The translations under genes were made by a program, and so were the position numbers. From NCBI GenBank assembly GCA_964428905.1, contig CAYSAA010000078.1, forward strand, positions 1-7,360: a stretch of 7,360 nucleotides of DNA, in the 5' to 3' direction. Positions 1-7,221 of the stretch are shown piece by piece (positions within the stretch are counted from its first letter, which is position 1; each line of letters starts with the position of its first letter). A model generated the notes under the pieces. It was not told where the DNA came from. It worked only from the letters and a program-made list of their open reading frames with translations, and made no database searches. Source of the stretch: CAYSAA01 sp964428905. Its GTDB lineage: Bacteria > Atribacterota > Phoenicimicrobiia > Phoenicimicrobiales > Stramentimicrobiaceae.

Positions 1-554
1 ATATTTTGTTTTTTGTCTAGAAATACAGAAACAGGATCAATTGACCACTTAATGGCATCGGTCTTATAATGCATTGGTATGACTATTTTCGGGTTAATCT
101 GTTTAATGACATGATCTGCCTGAATGTTATTAATGGTATAATATCCGCCTACAGGAATAAACAAGATATCAACATGGCTCATTTCTTCTAATTGCTCATT
201 AGCTAATAAATGGCCTAAATCACCCAGATGGCACAATACCATGTCATCTGTCTTAATTACAAAAATAGTGTTCTCCCCTCTGTATTTACCGTAAACACTA
301 TCATGATAGGAAGAAATCCCCTTAAAAATAATTTTATGTGTATCTCGATTAACGGTTCTTTTCAAGACAACTGGTTTCCCTTTGATTCCCATTGTATTGT
401 TATGATCATAATGCTCATGACTGATGGTTATAATATTAATTTTTTCTTTGGTCATATGATAACCCAGTGTTTCATCAAAGGGATCTGTCAGAATATTGAT
501 ACCCCGTTCATTTGTTAACAAAAAGCACGAATGTCCTAACCATCTTATCCTCAT
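1..554 (-). CDS. Metallo-beta-lactamase-fold metal-dependent hydrolase (UlaG/COG2220-like), 3' end outside the window
   Basis: Translating the minus strand from the ATG at 554-552 gives 184 residues with no stop before the window edge; the C-terminus is missing. The protein begins MRIRWLGHSCFLL, the typical opening strand of this family. The metal-binding motif HxHxDH is intact as SHEHYDH (H46, H48, D50, H51). It is followed by SYHD (H84), then an RGEN turn, HLGDLGH (D112) and PMHYKT (H162). This order is that of the small Zn-dependent hydrolases of COG2220 (Lactamase_B_3 type), cytoplasmic proteins of about 205-230 residues whose substrates are mostly unknown, so roughly 20-45 residues are probably missing. 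An in-frame TAG lies six codons upstream and no other in-frame ATG intervenes, so the start is fairly secure, but the ribosome site is weak (AGGG about 13 nt away). It follows the previous gene by 39 bp and is probably co-transcribed with it. No signal peptide is seen. The family call is firm; the substrate is unknown. Confidence 0.9.
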   Translation of the reverse strand, partial: MRIRWLGHSCFLLTNERGINILTDPFDETLGYHMTKEKINIITISHEHYDHNNTMGIKGKPVVLKRTVNRDTHKIIFKGISSYHDSVYGKYRGENTIFVIKTDDMVLCHLGDLGHLLANEQLEEMSHVDILFIPVGGYYTINNIQADHVIKQINPKIVIPMHYKTDAIKWSIDPVSVFLDKKQN

Positions 555-593
555 ATTACATTGTTTTCCCTATCATCAGAAATTTCATAGCCT

Positions 594-2099
594 TTATGTA
601 CTTATCCCATTCATCATGAAATTAAAGAGGGAATAAACCTTCTTTTTAGCTATATTGCCGGAATAAGCCAATATAATATTACCCGAATCCGAGCATTCAA
701 CCAGTTTCAATGGTTCCTGGTTTAATTGCTCAATGATATTTTTAACCTGCATTTGATCGAGATGCTCATTGTCGTTGAGCTTATTCAAATCACCTAATTC
801 TTTTATAAGTAAATTGAAATCCATATAGGTATTCTTTTCCCTTGCTACCTGTAAAATATTTATGATTTCTCTTATTAAAGTCCATACTTTCCATTGCTTG
901 TCTCTTATTTCAATTAATTTGTTATGATTATTCCTGGGATGATGCATAGGACTAAAGGCAATATGCAATTCAAATAATGAAAAAGGTATGCGTTGATGCT
1001 CTCGTATAATATGATTCAATAAAGGGAGTTCATATAATTGAACTCCTTCTTCCTTTGCCCTGTCAATCAATTCTTTGATAGAAAATCTTTCCGAGAATAG
1101 AATAACTGAATCTGCATTTTTACTTTCCTTTATTTTTCTAATACCTGGCCAGTCAATTGTGCGAACCATATTTATATCACAATCTTTTGGTAATCCGATA
1201 ATCAGCAAGGAATAAGATTTATAATCCAATTCCGCCCGAGCAACCAAAAGCCTTTGTTGATAATTGGGAAACCATTCGGTTCTATATCCTAAAAATTCAA
1301 AGCATTTTTTGAGTGAAGATTGAAATTCGCTAACACTTTCTGCGTGTATCAGATTCAAATAAAGTTGTTCTGTTTCATTTAACCATTTAAACAGCCCCCA
1401 GTAATCTTTTTTAATCTCTACATATCTTACATCATTTTTTAAAATATTTTTGATATATTCATCAAATAAACCCCGTTGATTGGGATCTTGCTTGATAATA
1501 GCGGCATAAATCTGGGAAGAGCTTAAAGGTTCTCCCTCTTCCTCTAAAATTTTATAAATACCATCCCCAATATCTTTTTCTGCATCTACTTTGACATCTT
1601 TTTCGGCAATAATAAAATACTTTCTTTTATTCTCATCAATCAAGCCAATGAAAAGTGTATCATTAACATCTAATTTTTTCGCTTGATACCATTCTTTTAA
1701 TCCAAATATAAGTTTTTGACGATAATTAACAAACCCTTTTATTTCTTCTCCATTAATATCAACAAAAACGATTTCGATTTGGCGATCATCGCGACTCCAA
1801 CTAAAATATGGTTTTAGGTAACTGGTTAAAAAAATTGTCCCATTTCGTAAACAATAAGAAGTCAAAGTATAAGGCAGGTGAGCTTCACGGTATTTCCACT
1901 TAACCAGTCCCCACATTCCACGTTGATATCTTATAAATCGCTGATCAACACCCATTAAGGCATTAACATCATGATGAGGATTTTCAGCTTTAATTTCTTT
2001 TACTTTTATAACCTCTTCGGTAATTTTACGATAGTGCATAGGTCGATGGTTTTCTACTAAAATGACATATGCTAAATCAGCAATTGATTTTTTCTGCAT
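594..2099 (-). CDS. HARE-type winged-helix protein with a degenerate restriction-endonuclease-like domain; function unknown
   Basis: This 501-residue, apparently soluble protein has no signal peptide or membrane segment. Residues about 3-70 match the HARE-HTH fold found in HB1/ASXL proteins, RpoE delta subunits and some restriction enzymes: a first helix IADLAYVILVE, then PMHYRKI, then a closing RYQRGMWGLVKW. Residues about 84-165 look like a beta-rich domain, with short strands, a VDINGEE turn and a GLKEWY...LDVNDTLFIGLI segment resembling B3-like DNA-binding barrels; this is tentative. Residues about 175-240 form a second winged helix ending DYWGLFKW, echoing the first. Residues about 253-380 resemble the PD-(D/E)XK/Mrr endonuclease fold (FEFLGY, then YSLLIIGLPK, then SVILFSERFS and a late IPFSLFELHIAF helix), but the usual (E/Q)xK is not present. 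Residues about 395-488 may be a third winged helix. The start is supported by a strong ribosome site. It lies in the uvr operon, so a DNA-binding, repair-linked or regulatory role is inferred. A diverged type II-like nuclease is the main alternative. Confidence 0.8.
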   Translation of the reverse strand: MQKKSIADLAYVILVENHRPMHYRKITEEVIKVKEIKAENPHHDVNALMGVDQRFIRYQRGMWGLVKWKYREAHLPYTLTSYCLRNGTIFLTSYLKPYFSWSRDDRQIEIVFVDINGEEIKGFVNYRQKLIFGLKEWYQAKKLDVNDTLFIGLIDENKRKYFIIAEKDVKVDAEKDIGDGIYKILEEEGEPLSSSQIYAAIIKQDPNQRGLFDEYIKNILKNDVRYVEIKKDYWGLFKWLNETEQLYLNLIHAESVSEFQSSLKKCFEFLGYRTEWFPNYQQRLLVARAELDYKSYSLLIIGLPKDCDINMVRTIDWPGIRKIKESKNADSVILFSERFSIKELIDRAKEEGVQLYELPLLNHIIREHQRIPFSLFELHIAFSPMHHPRNNHNKLIEIRDKQWKVWTLIREIINILQVAREKNTYMDFNLLIKELGDLNKLNDNEHLDQMQVKNIIEQLNQEPLKLVECSDSGNIILAYSGNIAKKKVYSLFNFMMNGIST

Positions 2100-2104
2100 T
2101 CTAT

Positions 2105-2113
2105 CCCTCCCTC
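2105..2113 (-). promoter_or_regulatory. Strong ribosome binding site of the HARE-domain gene
   Basis: On the minus strand GAGGGAGGG sits 5 nt before the ATG at 2099-2097. It gives two overlapping anti-16S matches and supports that ATG as the start. The 57-bp gap that holds it shows no hairpin followed by a T-run, so transcription from the carbonic anhydrase-like gene probably continues through. Confidence 0.7.
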
Positions 2114-2156
2114 TAAAATAATAATATAATCAAGAGAGATACTCATAAAACTACCC

Positions 2157-2660
2157 TCATTTAATATAATTCTTCATCAGCTTAACATAACTGTCAGCAT
2201 GTTGCTTTAGCATGATCATCTCTTTCTCAGTAATCTTTCTCACTACCTTTCCTGGTATTCCCATAACCATGGAGTTATCAGGAATGATGCTTTTAGGTGT
2301 TACAACTGTTCCGGCAGCAATAATCGTATGATTACCGATCATAACCTCATCCAATATGTTGGCTCCAGATCCAATTAGGGCATAGTCTCCAACAGTGCAT
2401 CCATGCAATATTGCACCATGTCCAATTGTAACATAGTTTCCGACTTTAGTGGGCAAATTTTCTGCAACATGGATTAGTACCCCATCCTGAATGCTGGTAT
2501 GATGCCCAATAGAAATAAAATCCAAATCACCACGTAAAACAGCATTAAACCAGATGCTACTAAACTGGCCAACACAAACCTCTCCCACAACAGTAGCATT
2601 TTCTAAAACCAGAGATGTTTCATCTATATTTGGTGATTTACCATTGTACCTCAAAATCAT
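2157..2660 (-). CDS. Gamma-class carbonic anhydrase-like protein (left-handed beta-helix, CamH/YrdA type)
   Basis: The 167-residue protein is a hexapeptide-repeat left-handed beta-helix, normally a cytoplasmic trimer with metal sites between subunits. The three metal ligands of the gamma carbonic anhydrase family are present: H64 in LIHV, and H81 and H86 in IGHGAILHGC. Second-shell residues R43 and D45 (in VLRGDLD) and Q58-D59 (in SIQDG) are also present, matching Arg59/Asp61 and Gln75/Asp76 of archaeal Cam. The acidic proton-shuttle loop of Cam is absent, as in CamH and YrdA-type proteins, many of which have low or untested CO2 hydration activity, so the reaction is uncertain. The C-terminus carries the usual helix (ITEKEMIMLKQHADSYVKL). 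I start it at the ATG at 2660, which begins MILRYNG and follows a near-perfect ribosome site; an upstream in-frame ATG at 2708 would add 16 non-conserved residues inside uvrC. The first 23 bp overlap the uvrC end, suggesting translational coupling. Length is normal. Confidence 0.93.
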   Translation of the reverse strand: MILRYNGKSPNIDETSLVLENATVVGEVCVGQFSSIWFNAVLRGDLDFISIGHHTSIQDGVLIHVAENLPTKVGNYVTIGHGAILHGCTVGDYALIGSGANILDEVMIGNHTIIAAGTVVTPKSIIPDNSMVMGIPGKVVRKITEKEMIMLKQHADSYVKLMKNYIK

Positions 2661-4134
2661 TTCTAACCTCCAAAATGTCTTTAATTTTATGGGCTGTTTT
2701 TTCTCCAATCCCTGGTATTTGTTTTAATTCCTCAACCTCTGCTTTTCTGATATCTTCTATGCTTTTGAATTTTGATAAAAGTTGATTTTTCCTTTTTTCT
2801 CCCATACCCGGTATAAAGTCAATAACAGAGCTTCTAATTAATTTGCTGCGTAGCTTTTTATGATAACGAATGGCAAAACGATGTGCCTCATCTCTGATTC
2901 TTTGAATGAGAAAAAATACTTCAGAATTTCTGGGCAGTAGAATAGGCTCTTTCTCCCCAGATTGAAACAATTCTTCTTCTTTTTTAGCCAATGCTACAAG
3001 ATTTAATCTTACATTCAATTCATGCAACACTTTTTTAACAATGTTCAATTGACCTTTGCCACCATCTACTAATATTAAATCAGGTAACGGTTCCATTTTC
3101 AAGTGACTATCCCGAAACCGCCGGTATATTACTTCCCTCATCATTGCAAAATCATTGATACCTTTTACATCTCTTATTTTGAAATGTCGATACCTTTTTT
3201 TATCAGGTACACCGAATTGAAACACAATCATAGAGCCAACTGCTAACTGTCCATGAATATTAGAAATATCAAAAGCTTCAATATATAGTGGGATTGTCGG
3301 CAGCCCTAAATAATTTTTTAAATCAAACAAGGCTTTCTTAAGTGAGGCATCATTTATTTTCCCTTTTTGGTAACCATCCAATTTACGCTGATAAGTTTTA
3401 CTAATTTTTGCCTGGTTAATGACCTTTTCTATCATCTTGATAGTATCCCTTATTTTGGCAGCTTTTTCATAGAGCATCAATTGGGAGCTAATTTTCATTT
3501 CCTGTTTCAAACCCCTTAATAGTGTATTGTGTTGGCCGGACAATAGAAGGCAACATTGCTTTACATTTTTCTGATAACCATTCTGGTCTATTTTACCGGC
3601 ACATGGAGCAGAACATAAGCCAATCTGGTAATCCAGACAGGGCTTTCCTGTTTTATATTTTCTCTGGCTGCAATTTCTTATTTTAAATATCTGTCGTAAT
3701 TTTTTGACTGCTTTTCTGGTTGTTTCCACATCAATAAACGGTCCATAATAGCGAACTCTATTTTTCAGGCTTTTTCTATTTTTTCTAACCAGATGAATAG
3801 ACGGAAAAGCATGGTCCCTGATAATCTGAATATAGGGATAACTCTTATCATCTTTTAACTGGGTATTAAAGTAGGGCTTGTTCCTTTTAACCAGATTACT
3901 CTCTAATAGCAATGCCTCCATCTCAGAAGCAGTTGTAATATATTCTATATCGAATATCCGGTCTATCATTTGACTTACTTTAGCTGAATGTAAATGTGAT
4001 TTGTTAAAATAAGAACAAACCCGATTTTTTAGTGAGATCGCCTTACCGATATAGATAATGTCTCCCTTTTGATCTTTGAAAAGGTAAACACCGCTTTGCT
4101 GTGGCAACTTCTTTATTTTTTCTGTAATATTCAT
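2638..4134 (-). CDS. uvrC: UvrABC system protein C (excinuclease subunit), internally shortened
   Basis: UvrC makes both incisions around a lesion once UvrB is loaded. The N-terminal GIY-YIG nuclease (3' incision) is intact: GVY with Y17, YIG with Y28, K31, R38, Y42, E78 and N90. Cysteines C155, C166, C174 and C178 match those that ligate an iron-sulfur cluster in E. coli UvrC. A UVR motif for UvrB contact spans about 203-238 (LYEKAAKIRDTI). The RNase H-like nuclease (5' incision) keeps its triad: D289 in EAFDISN, D357 in LVDGGKGQ and H418 in DEAHRF. Two helix-hairpin-helix motifs close the protein (FIPGMGEKRK and QIPGIGEKTA). At 498 residues it is shorter than the usual 560-610, and the missing part lies between residues about 245 and 285. 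AGGAG lies 9 nt before the start. It follows uvrA by 62 bp. The gene is intact in frame, with no sign of a frameshift. Confidence 0.97.
   Translation of the reverse strand: MNITEKIKKLPQQSGVYLFKDQKGDIIYIGKAISLKNRVCSYFNKSHLHSAKVSQMIDRIFDIEYITTASEMEALLLESNLVKRNKPYFNTQLKDDKSYPYIQIIRDHAFPSIHLVRKNRKSLKNRVRYYGPFIDVETTRKAVKKLRQIFKIRNCSQRKYKTGKPCLDYQIGLCSAPCAGKIDQNGYQKNVKQCCLLLSGQHNTLLRGLKQEMKISSQLMLYEKAAKIRDTIKMIEKVINQAKISKTYQRKLDGYQKGKINDASLKKALFDLKNYLGLPTIPLYIEAFDISNIHGQLAVGSMIVFQFGVPDKKRYRHFKIRDVKGINDFAMMREVIYRRFRDSHLKMEPLPDLILVDGGKGQLNIVKKVLHELNVRLNLVALAKKEEELFQSGEKEPILLPRNSEVFFLIQRIRDEAHRFAIRYHKKLRSKLIRSSVIDFIPGMGEKRKNQLLSKFKSIEDIRKAEVEELKQIPGIGEKTAHKIKDILEVRNDFEVQW
2667..2671 (-). promoter_or_regulatory. 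Ribosome binding site that fixes the carbonic anhydrase-like start
   Basis: GGAGG on the minus strand lies 6 nt before the ATG at 2660-2658. It sits inside the uvrC coding sequence, upstream of the uvrC stop at 2640-2638. It argues for the short 167-residue product rather than a 183-residue form starting at 2708, where the extra residues do not match the family. Confidence 0.8.
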
Positions 4135-4196
4135 ATGTTTATTCTCCTGAAAATGAATATTATCTGTCTTCTTTTTATCTATGCTAATCAGGATTT

Positions 4197-7028
4197 CTAA
4201 GAATCATTATTCATTACTTTTTTCAAAAATTTTCCGGTAAAAGATTTTGGATAGTTTATAATCTCTTCCGGTGTACCTGCAAATACGATTTTACCACCCT
4301 CATCACCACCACCAGGACCCAGGTCTATAATGTGATCGGCTGATTTAATAACTTCAAGGTTGTGTTCAATAACCAGAACAGTATTTCCCTGATCAACCAA
4401 CCGATTTAAAACATCCAGTAATTTTCTGACATCATCAAAGTGCAAACCTGTTGTGGGTTCGTCTAAAAGATACAATGTTTTACCGGTACTTTTTTTACTT
4501 AATTCCTTTGCCAGCTTGATTCTTTGCGCTTCTCCCCCTGATAATGTGGTAGCAGGCTGTCCTAATTTTATATAACCCAGACCTACATCAACGAGAGTTT
4601 GTAGGATTCTTCTTATTTTAGGAATATTTTCAAAGAACTGGCCGGCTTCCTCTACTGTCATATCTAAAACTTCAGCAATATTCTTATCTTTATATTTAAT
4701 CTCCAGAGTTTCCCTGTTAAACCTTTGCCCTTTACAAACTTCACATGGGATATAAATATCAGGCAAGAAAAACATTTCAATTTTAACGATCCCGGCACCT
4801 TCACAGGCTTCACACCTTCCACCTTTTACATTAAAGCTAAACCTTCCCGGAAGATACCCTCTCATTTTAGCAGCTTTGGTCCGGGCAAATAATTCTCTGA
4901 TGGGAGTAAAAACACTGGTGTAAGTAGACGGATTAGAGCGTGATTTTTTACCGATGGGGGATTGATCAATGGTAATTACCTTATCAATATATCCTGCTCC
5001 TTCCAAATTTTCATAGTCTCCTGGCCTAACACGGGTGTGATATAAATCCTTAATCAGTGATTTATACAATATTTCTTCCACCAAGGTACTTTTACCAGAA
5101 CCAGAAACTCCGGTAACACAGTTGAATTTGCCCAGGGGAATAGTCACATTAATATTCTTTAAATTAAACTGTCTGGCACCAATAATTTTGATATTTTTAC
5201 CATTACCGTTTCTTCTGCTTCTCGGAATTGGTATCCCTTTTTTATTACTTAAATATTGGCCGGTAATAGATTTCTTGTTTGATAATATTTTTTTTTCACT
5301 ACCCTGTCCTACAATATATCCACCATGGATTCCCGCCCCCGGTCCCAGGTCAACTATAAAATCAGCAGCTCTGATAGTTGCCTCATCATGCTCGATAACA
5401 ATCACTGTATTTCCCTGATCTCTAAGCTGAATTAAGGTCTTTAAAAGTTTGTCATTATCCCGCTGATGCAGTCCAATGGATGGCTCATCCAAAACATACA
5501 GGACACCGGTTAAGCTGGAACCAATCTGAGTAGCCAGCCTGATTCTCTGATTTTCTCCTCCGGCCAGGGTTGCTGAAGCACGGGAAAGAGTAATGTAGTC
5601 TAAACCAACATTCATTAAAAAACTTAATCTGTTGATTATTTCCTTTCTAATCTGTTTTGATATTTCTGCCCCTCTCCTATCAATACTTAGATCCTGAAAA
5701 AATTGAAATATTTCTTTGATAGTCATATCTGACAGGTCAGCGATAGAATATCCGGCAATTTTCACCATTAAACTTTCAGGACGAAGTCTTTTTCCGCGAC
5801 ATACCGGACATTCATCAACAGTCATAAATTTTTGTATTTCTGAACGAACATACTCAGATTTTGCCTCCCGGTATCTTCTCTTTAGATTATTAATTACCCC
5901 TTCAAACTCATTTTTATGAAGCCAGGAATGACCGTTATCATAATTGTTATATTCAAATGATATTTTGGTATTACCAGAACCATAAAGCAGAATATCCTGC
6001 TGTTTCGGGGTTAATTGATTAAAGGGAGTAGTCAGTTCAAATCCATAATGTTTCGCTACTCCTGACAATATATGATAAAGATACCTGCCTTTGATCGAAC
6101 CCCATGGTACCAGAACACCTTCCATTACAGACTTACTTTTGTCTGGAACTACCAGGTCGGGATCAAATTCCATTTTATATCCCAGACCACCACAATTGGG
6201 ACAGGCACCATAAGGACTATTAAAGGAGAACATTCTGGGAGTAATCTCAGGTAAACTAATTCCACAATGGGGACAGGAAAATTTCTCACTGAACATATAT
6301 TCCTTTTCCTGTTCATCTAAGATCATCACCAATCTATCACTTAACTGTAATGCTGTTTCCACAGAACCACTTATTCTGCTCTTCATTTCGGGCTTTACGA
6401 TTAACCGATCAACAACAATATCAATAGTATGCATCTGATAACGGGCTAAATTGAGGTCATCATCCACTTCAACCATCTGTCCATCAACTCTCAAACGGAT
6501 AAATCCCTTCTTTCTAATATCTTCAATAACCTGTCTATGTTCACCCTTTTTTGACTTAATGATAGGTGATAATATTTTAATTCTGCTATTTTGGGGCATA
6601 TTCATTACCTGGTCTACAATCTGATCAAGGGTTTGTCTGGTTATTTTTTTACCGCAAACAGGGCAATGGGGAATACCAATTCTGGCATACAGCAAGCGAA
6701 AATAATCATAGATTTCCGTAACCGTTCCTACAGTAGACCTGGGATTTTTACTGGCCTTCCTTTGATCAATTGCAATTGATGGTGACAACCCTTCCATATA
6801 ATCAACATCCGGCTTATCCAACTTTTCCATAAATTGACGGGCATACGAAGAAAGAGAATCAATATAACGTCTCTGGCTTTCGGCATAAATAGTGTCAAAA
6901 GCCAGTGATGATTTTCCCGAACCGCTTAACCCGGTAATTACAACCAATTTATTGCGGGGTATACTTAAGGAAATATTTTTTAGGTTATGTTCCCTGGCCC
7001 CTTTAATGATAATTTTATTTTGTCTCAT
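4197..7028 (-). CDS. uvrA: UvrABC system protein A (excinuclease ATPase, damage recognition)
   Basis: This 943-residue protein is full length for UvrA, which dimerises, scans DNA for distortions and hands UvrB to the lesion. Two ABC ATPase modules are visible. The first has Walker A GLSGSGKSS (33-41), signature LAGGE (488-492) and Walker B YVLDEPS (D514, E515). The second has GVSGSGKST (640-648), LSGGE (829-833) and LYLLDEPT (D856, E857). Three zinc modules fit the known pattern: C122/C125 with C407/C410, C252/C255 with C276/C279, and C739/C742 with C762/C765. The conserved family segments SLAFDTIYAESQRRY and GRFSFNVKGGRCEAC are present. The first signature has Ala where Ser is common. GGGAG lies 10 nt upstream of the chosen ATG, and the protein start MRQNKIIIKGAREHNLKN matches the family. 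It is the first gene of the run; the repeat-rich 332 bp upstream must hold its promoter unless transcription enters from beyond the window. Confidence 0.98.
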   Translation of the reverse strand: MRQNKIIIKGAREHNLKNISLSIPRNKLVVITGLSGSGKSSLAFDTIYAESQRRYIDSLSSYARQFMEKLDKPDVDYMEGLSPSIAIDQRKASKNPRSTVGTVTEIYDYFRLLYARIGIPHCPVCGKKITRQTLDQIVDQVMNMPQNSRIKILSPIIKSKKGEHRQVIEDIRKKGFIRLRVDGQMVEVDDDLNLARYQMHTIDIVVDRLIVKPEMKSRISGSVETALQLSDRLVMILDEQEKEYMFSEKFSCPHCGISLPEITPRMFSFNSPYGACPNCGGLGYKMEFDPDLVVPDKSKSVMEGVLVPWGSIKGRYLYHILSGVAKHYGFELTTPFNQLTPKQQDILLYGSGNTKISFEYNNYDNGHSWLHKNEFEGVINNLKRRYREAKSEYVRSEIQKFMTVDECPVCRGKRLRPESLMVKIAGYSIADLSDMTIKEIFQFFQDLSIDRRGAEISKQIRKEIINRLSFLMNVGLDYITLSRASATLAGGENQRIRLATQIGSSLTGVLYVLDEPSIGLHQRDNDKLLKTLIQLRDQGNTVIVIEHDEATIRAADFIVDLGPGAGIHGGYIVGQGSEKKILSNKKSITGQYLSNKKGIPIPRSRRNGNGKNIKIIGARQFNLKNINVTIPLGKFNCVTGVSGSGKSTLVEEILYKSLIKDLYHTRVRPGDYENLEGAGYIDKVITIDQSPIGKKSRSNPSTYTSVFTPIRELFARTKAAKMRGYLPGRFSFNVKGGRCEACEGAGIVKIEMFFLPDIYIPCEVCKGQRFNRETLEIKYKDKNIAEVLDMTVEEAGQFFENIPKIRRILQTLVDVGLGYIKLGQPATTLSGGEAQRIKLAKELSKKSTGKTLYLLDEPTTGLHFDDVRKLLDVLNRLVDQGNTVLVIEHNLEVIKSADHIIDLGPGGGDEGGKIVFAGTPEEIINYPKSFTGKFLKKVMNNDS

Positions 7029-7080
7029 TTCATTTTATCTCCCAATCGCTTTGCATCATAAATAGCATTGAATCCTAAAT

Positions 7081-7105
7081 TAGTATGTAGTAGGTAGTAT
7101 GTAGT
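7081..7105. repeat. Short direct repeat of tagtatgtagt
   Basis: The 11-bp word tagtatgtagt occurs at 7081-7091 and again at 7095-7105, separated by agg. It runs directly into the first 46-bp repeat and looks like the same kind of low-complexity expansion. Confidence 0.7.
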
Positions 7106-7148
7106 CCAAATACAGTATTGCGTCGTGCGTATTGAGTATTGCGTCCAA
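7103..7148. repeat. 46-bp direct repeat, copy 1
   Basis: This copy begins agtccaaatacagtattg and ends gtattgcgtccaa. It is identical over all 46 bases to 7176-7221. It contains three gtattg words (7115, 7129 and 7136), two of them extended to gtattgcgtc, so it appears to be built from a smaller unit of about 10 bp. Confidence 0.9.
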
Positions 7149-7175
7149 TACAAGATAATACAATTAAAAACATCA

Positions 7176-7221
7176 AGTCCAAATACAGTATTGCGTCGTG
7201 CGTATTGAGTATTGCGTCCAA
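7176..7221. repeat. 46-bp direct repeat, copy 2
   Basis: This copy is identical to 7103-7148 and starts 73 bp after it; the 27-bp spacer is AT-rich and not repeated. A partial, mutated third copy follows at 7233-7247 (agtccgaatacagta, 14 of 15 bases matching the start of the unit). The spacing is too irregular and the unit too internally repetitive for a CRISPR. Confidence 0.9.

Larger units (their letters stand above)
1..7028 (-). other. Probable operon: uvrA, uvrC, gamma-CA-like, HARE/endonuclease-like, metallo-hydrolase
   Basis: All five genes share the minus strand. The spacings are 62 bp, a 23-bp overlap, 57 bp and 39 bp, and the gaps show no stem-loop with a following T-run on the coding strand. 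This is inferred from layout only; internal promoters cannot be excluded, and the 3' limit is outside the window. Confidence 0.65.

Noticed and set aside
228..518. Plus-strand open frame of 96 codons
   Set aside because: It lies antisense to the metallo-hydrolase gene, whose minus-strand translation has intact metal-binding motifs; the plus frame has no recognisable domain.
2100..2156. Internal promoter or terminator between the carbonic anhydrase-like and HARE genes
   Set aside because: TATATT and TATTAT words occur but with no matching -35, and no stem-loop is present.
2661..2708. Upstream start for the carbonic anhydrase-like protein
   Set aside because: The extra 16 residues (MEKKQPIKLKTFWRLE) are antiparallel to nothing known in the family and overlap the uvrC helix-hairpin-helix coding region in another frame; the internal ATG has the better ribosome site.
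5122..5418. Plus-strand open frame of 98 codons with hydrophobic stretches
   Set aside because: It is the complement of a conserved uvrA region (second ATPase start and linker); the hydrophobicity is a by-product of the antisense frame.
5716..6779. Other short plus-strand open frames within uvrA
   Set aside because: They overlap conserved UvrA coding sequence, show no ribosome site of note and no domain.
7055..7083. Possible uvrA promoter with TATGAT at 7060-7055 on the minus strand
   Set aside because: The -10-like hexamer is plausible, but the sequence 17 bp upstream (CTAATT) is a poor -35, and such hexamers are common by chance in AT-rich DNA.
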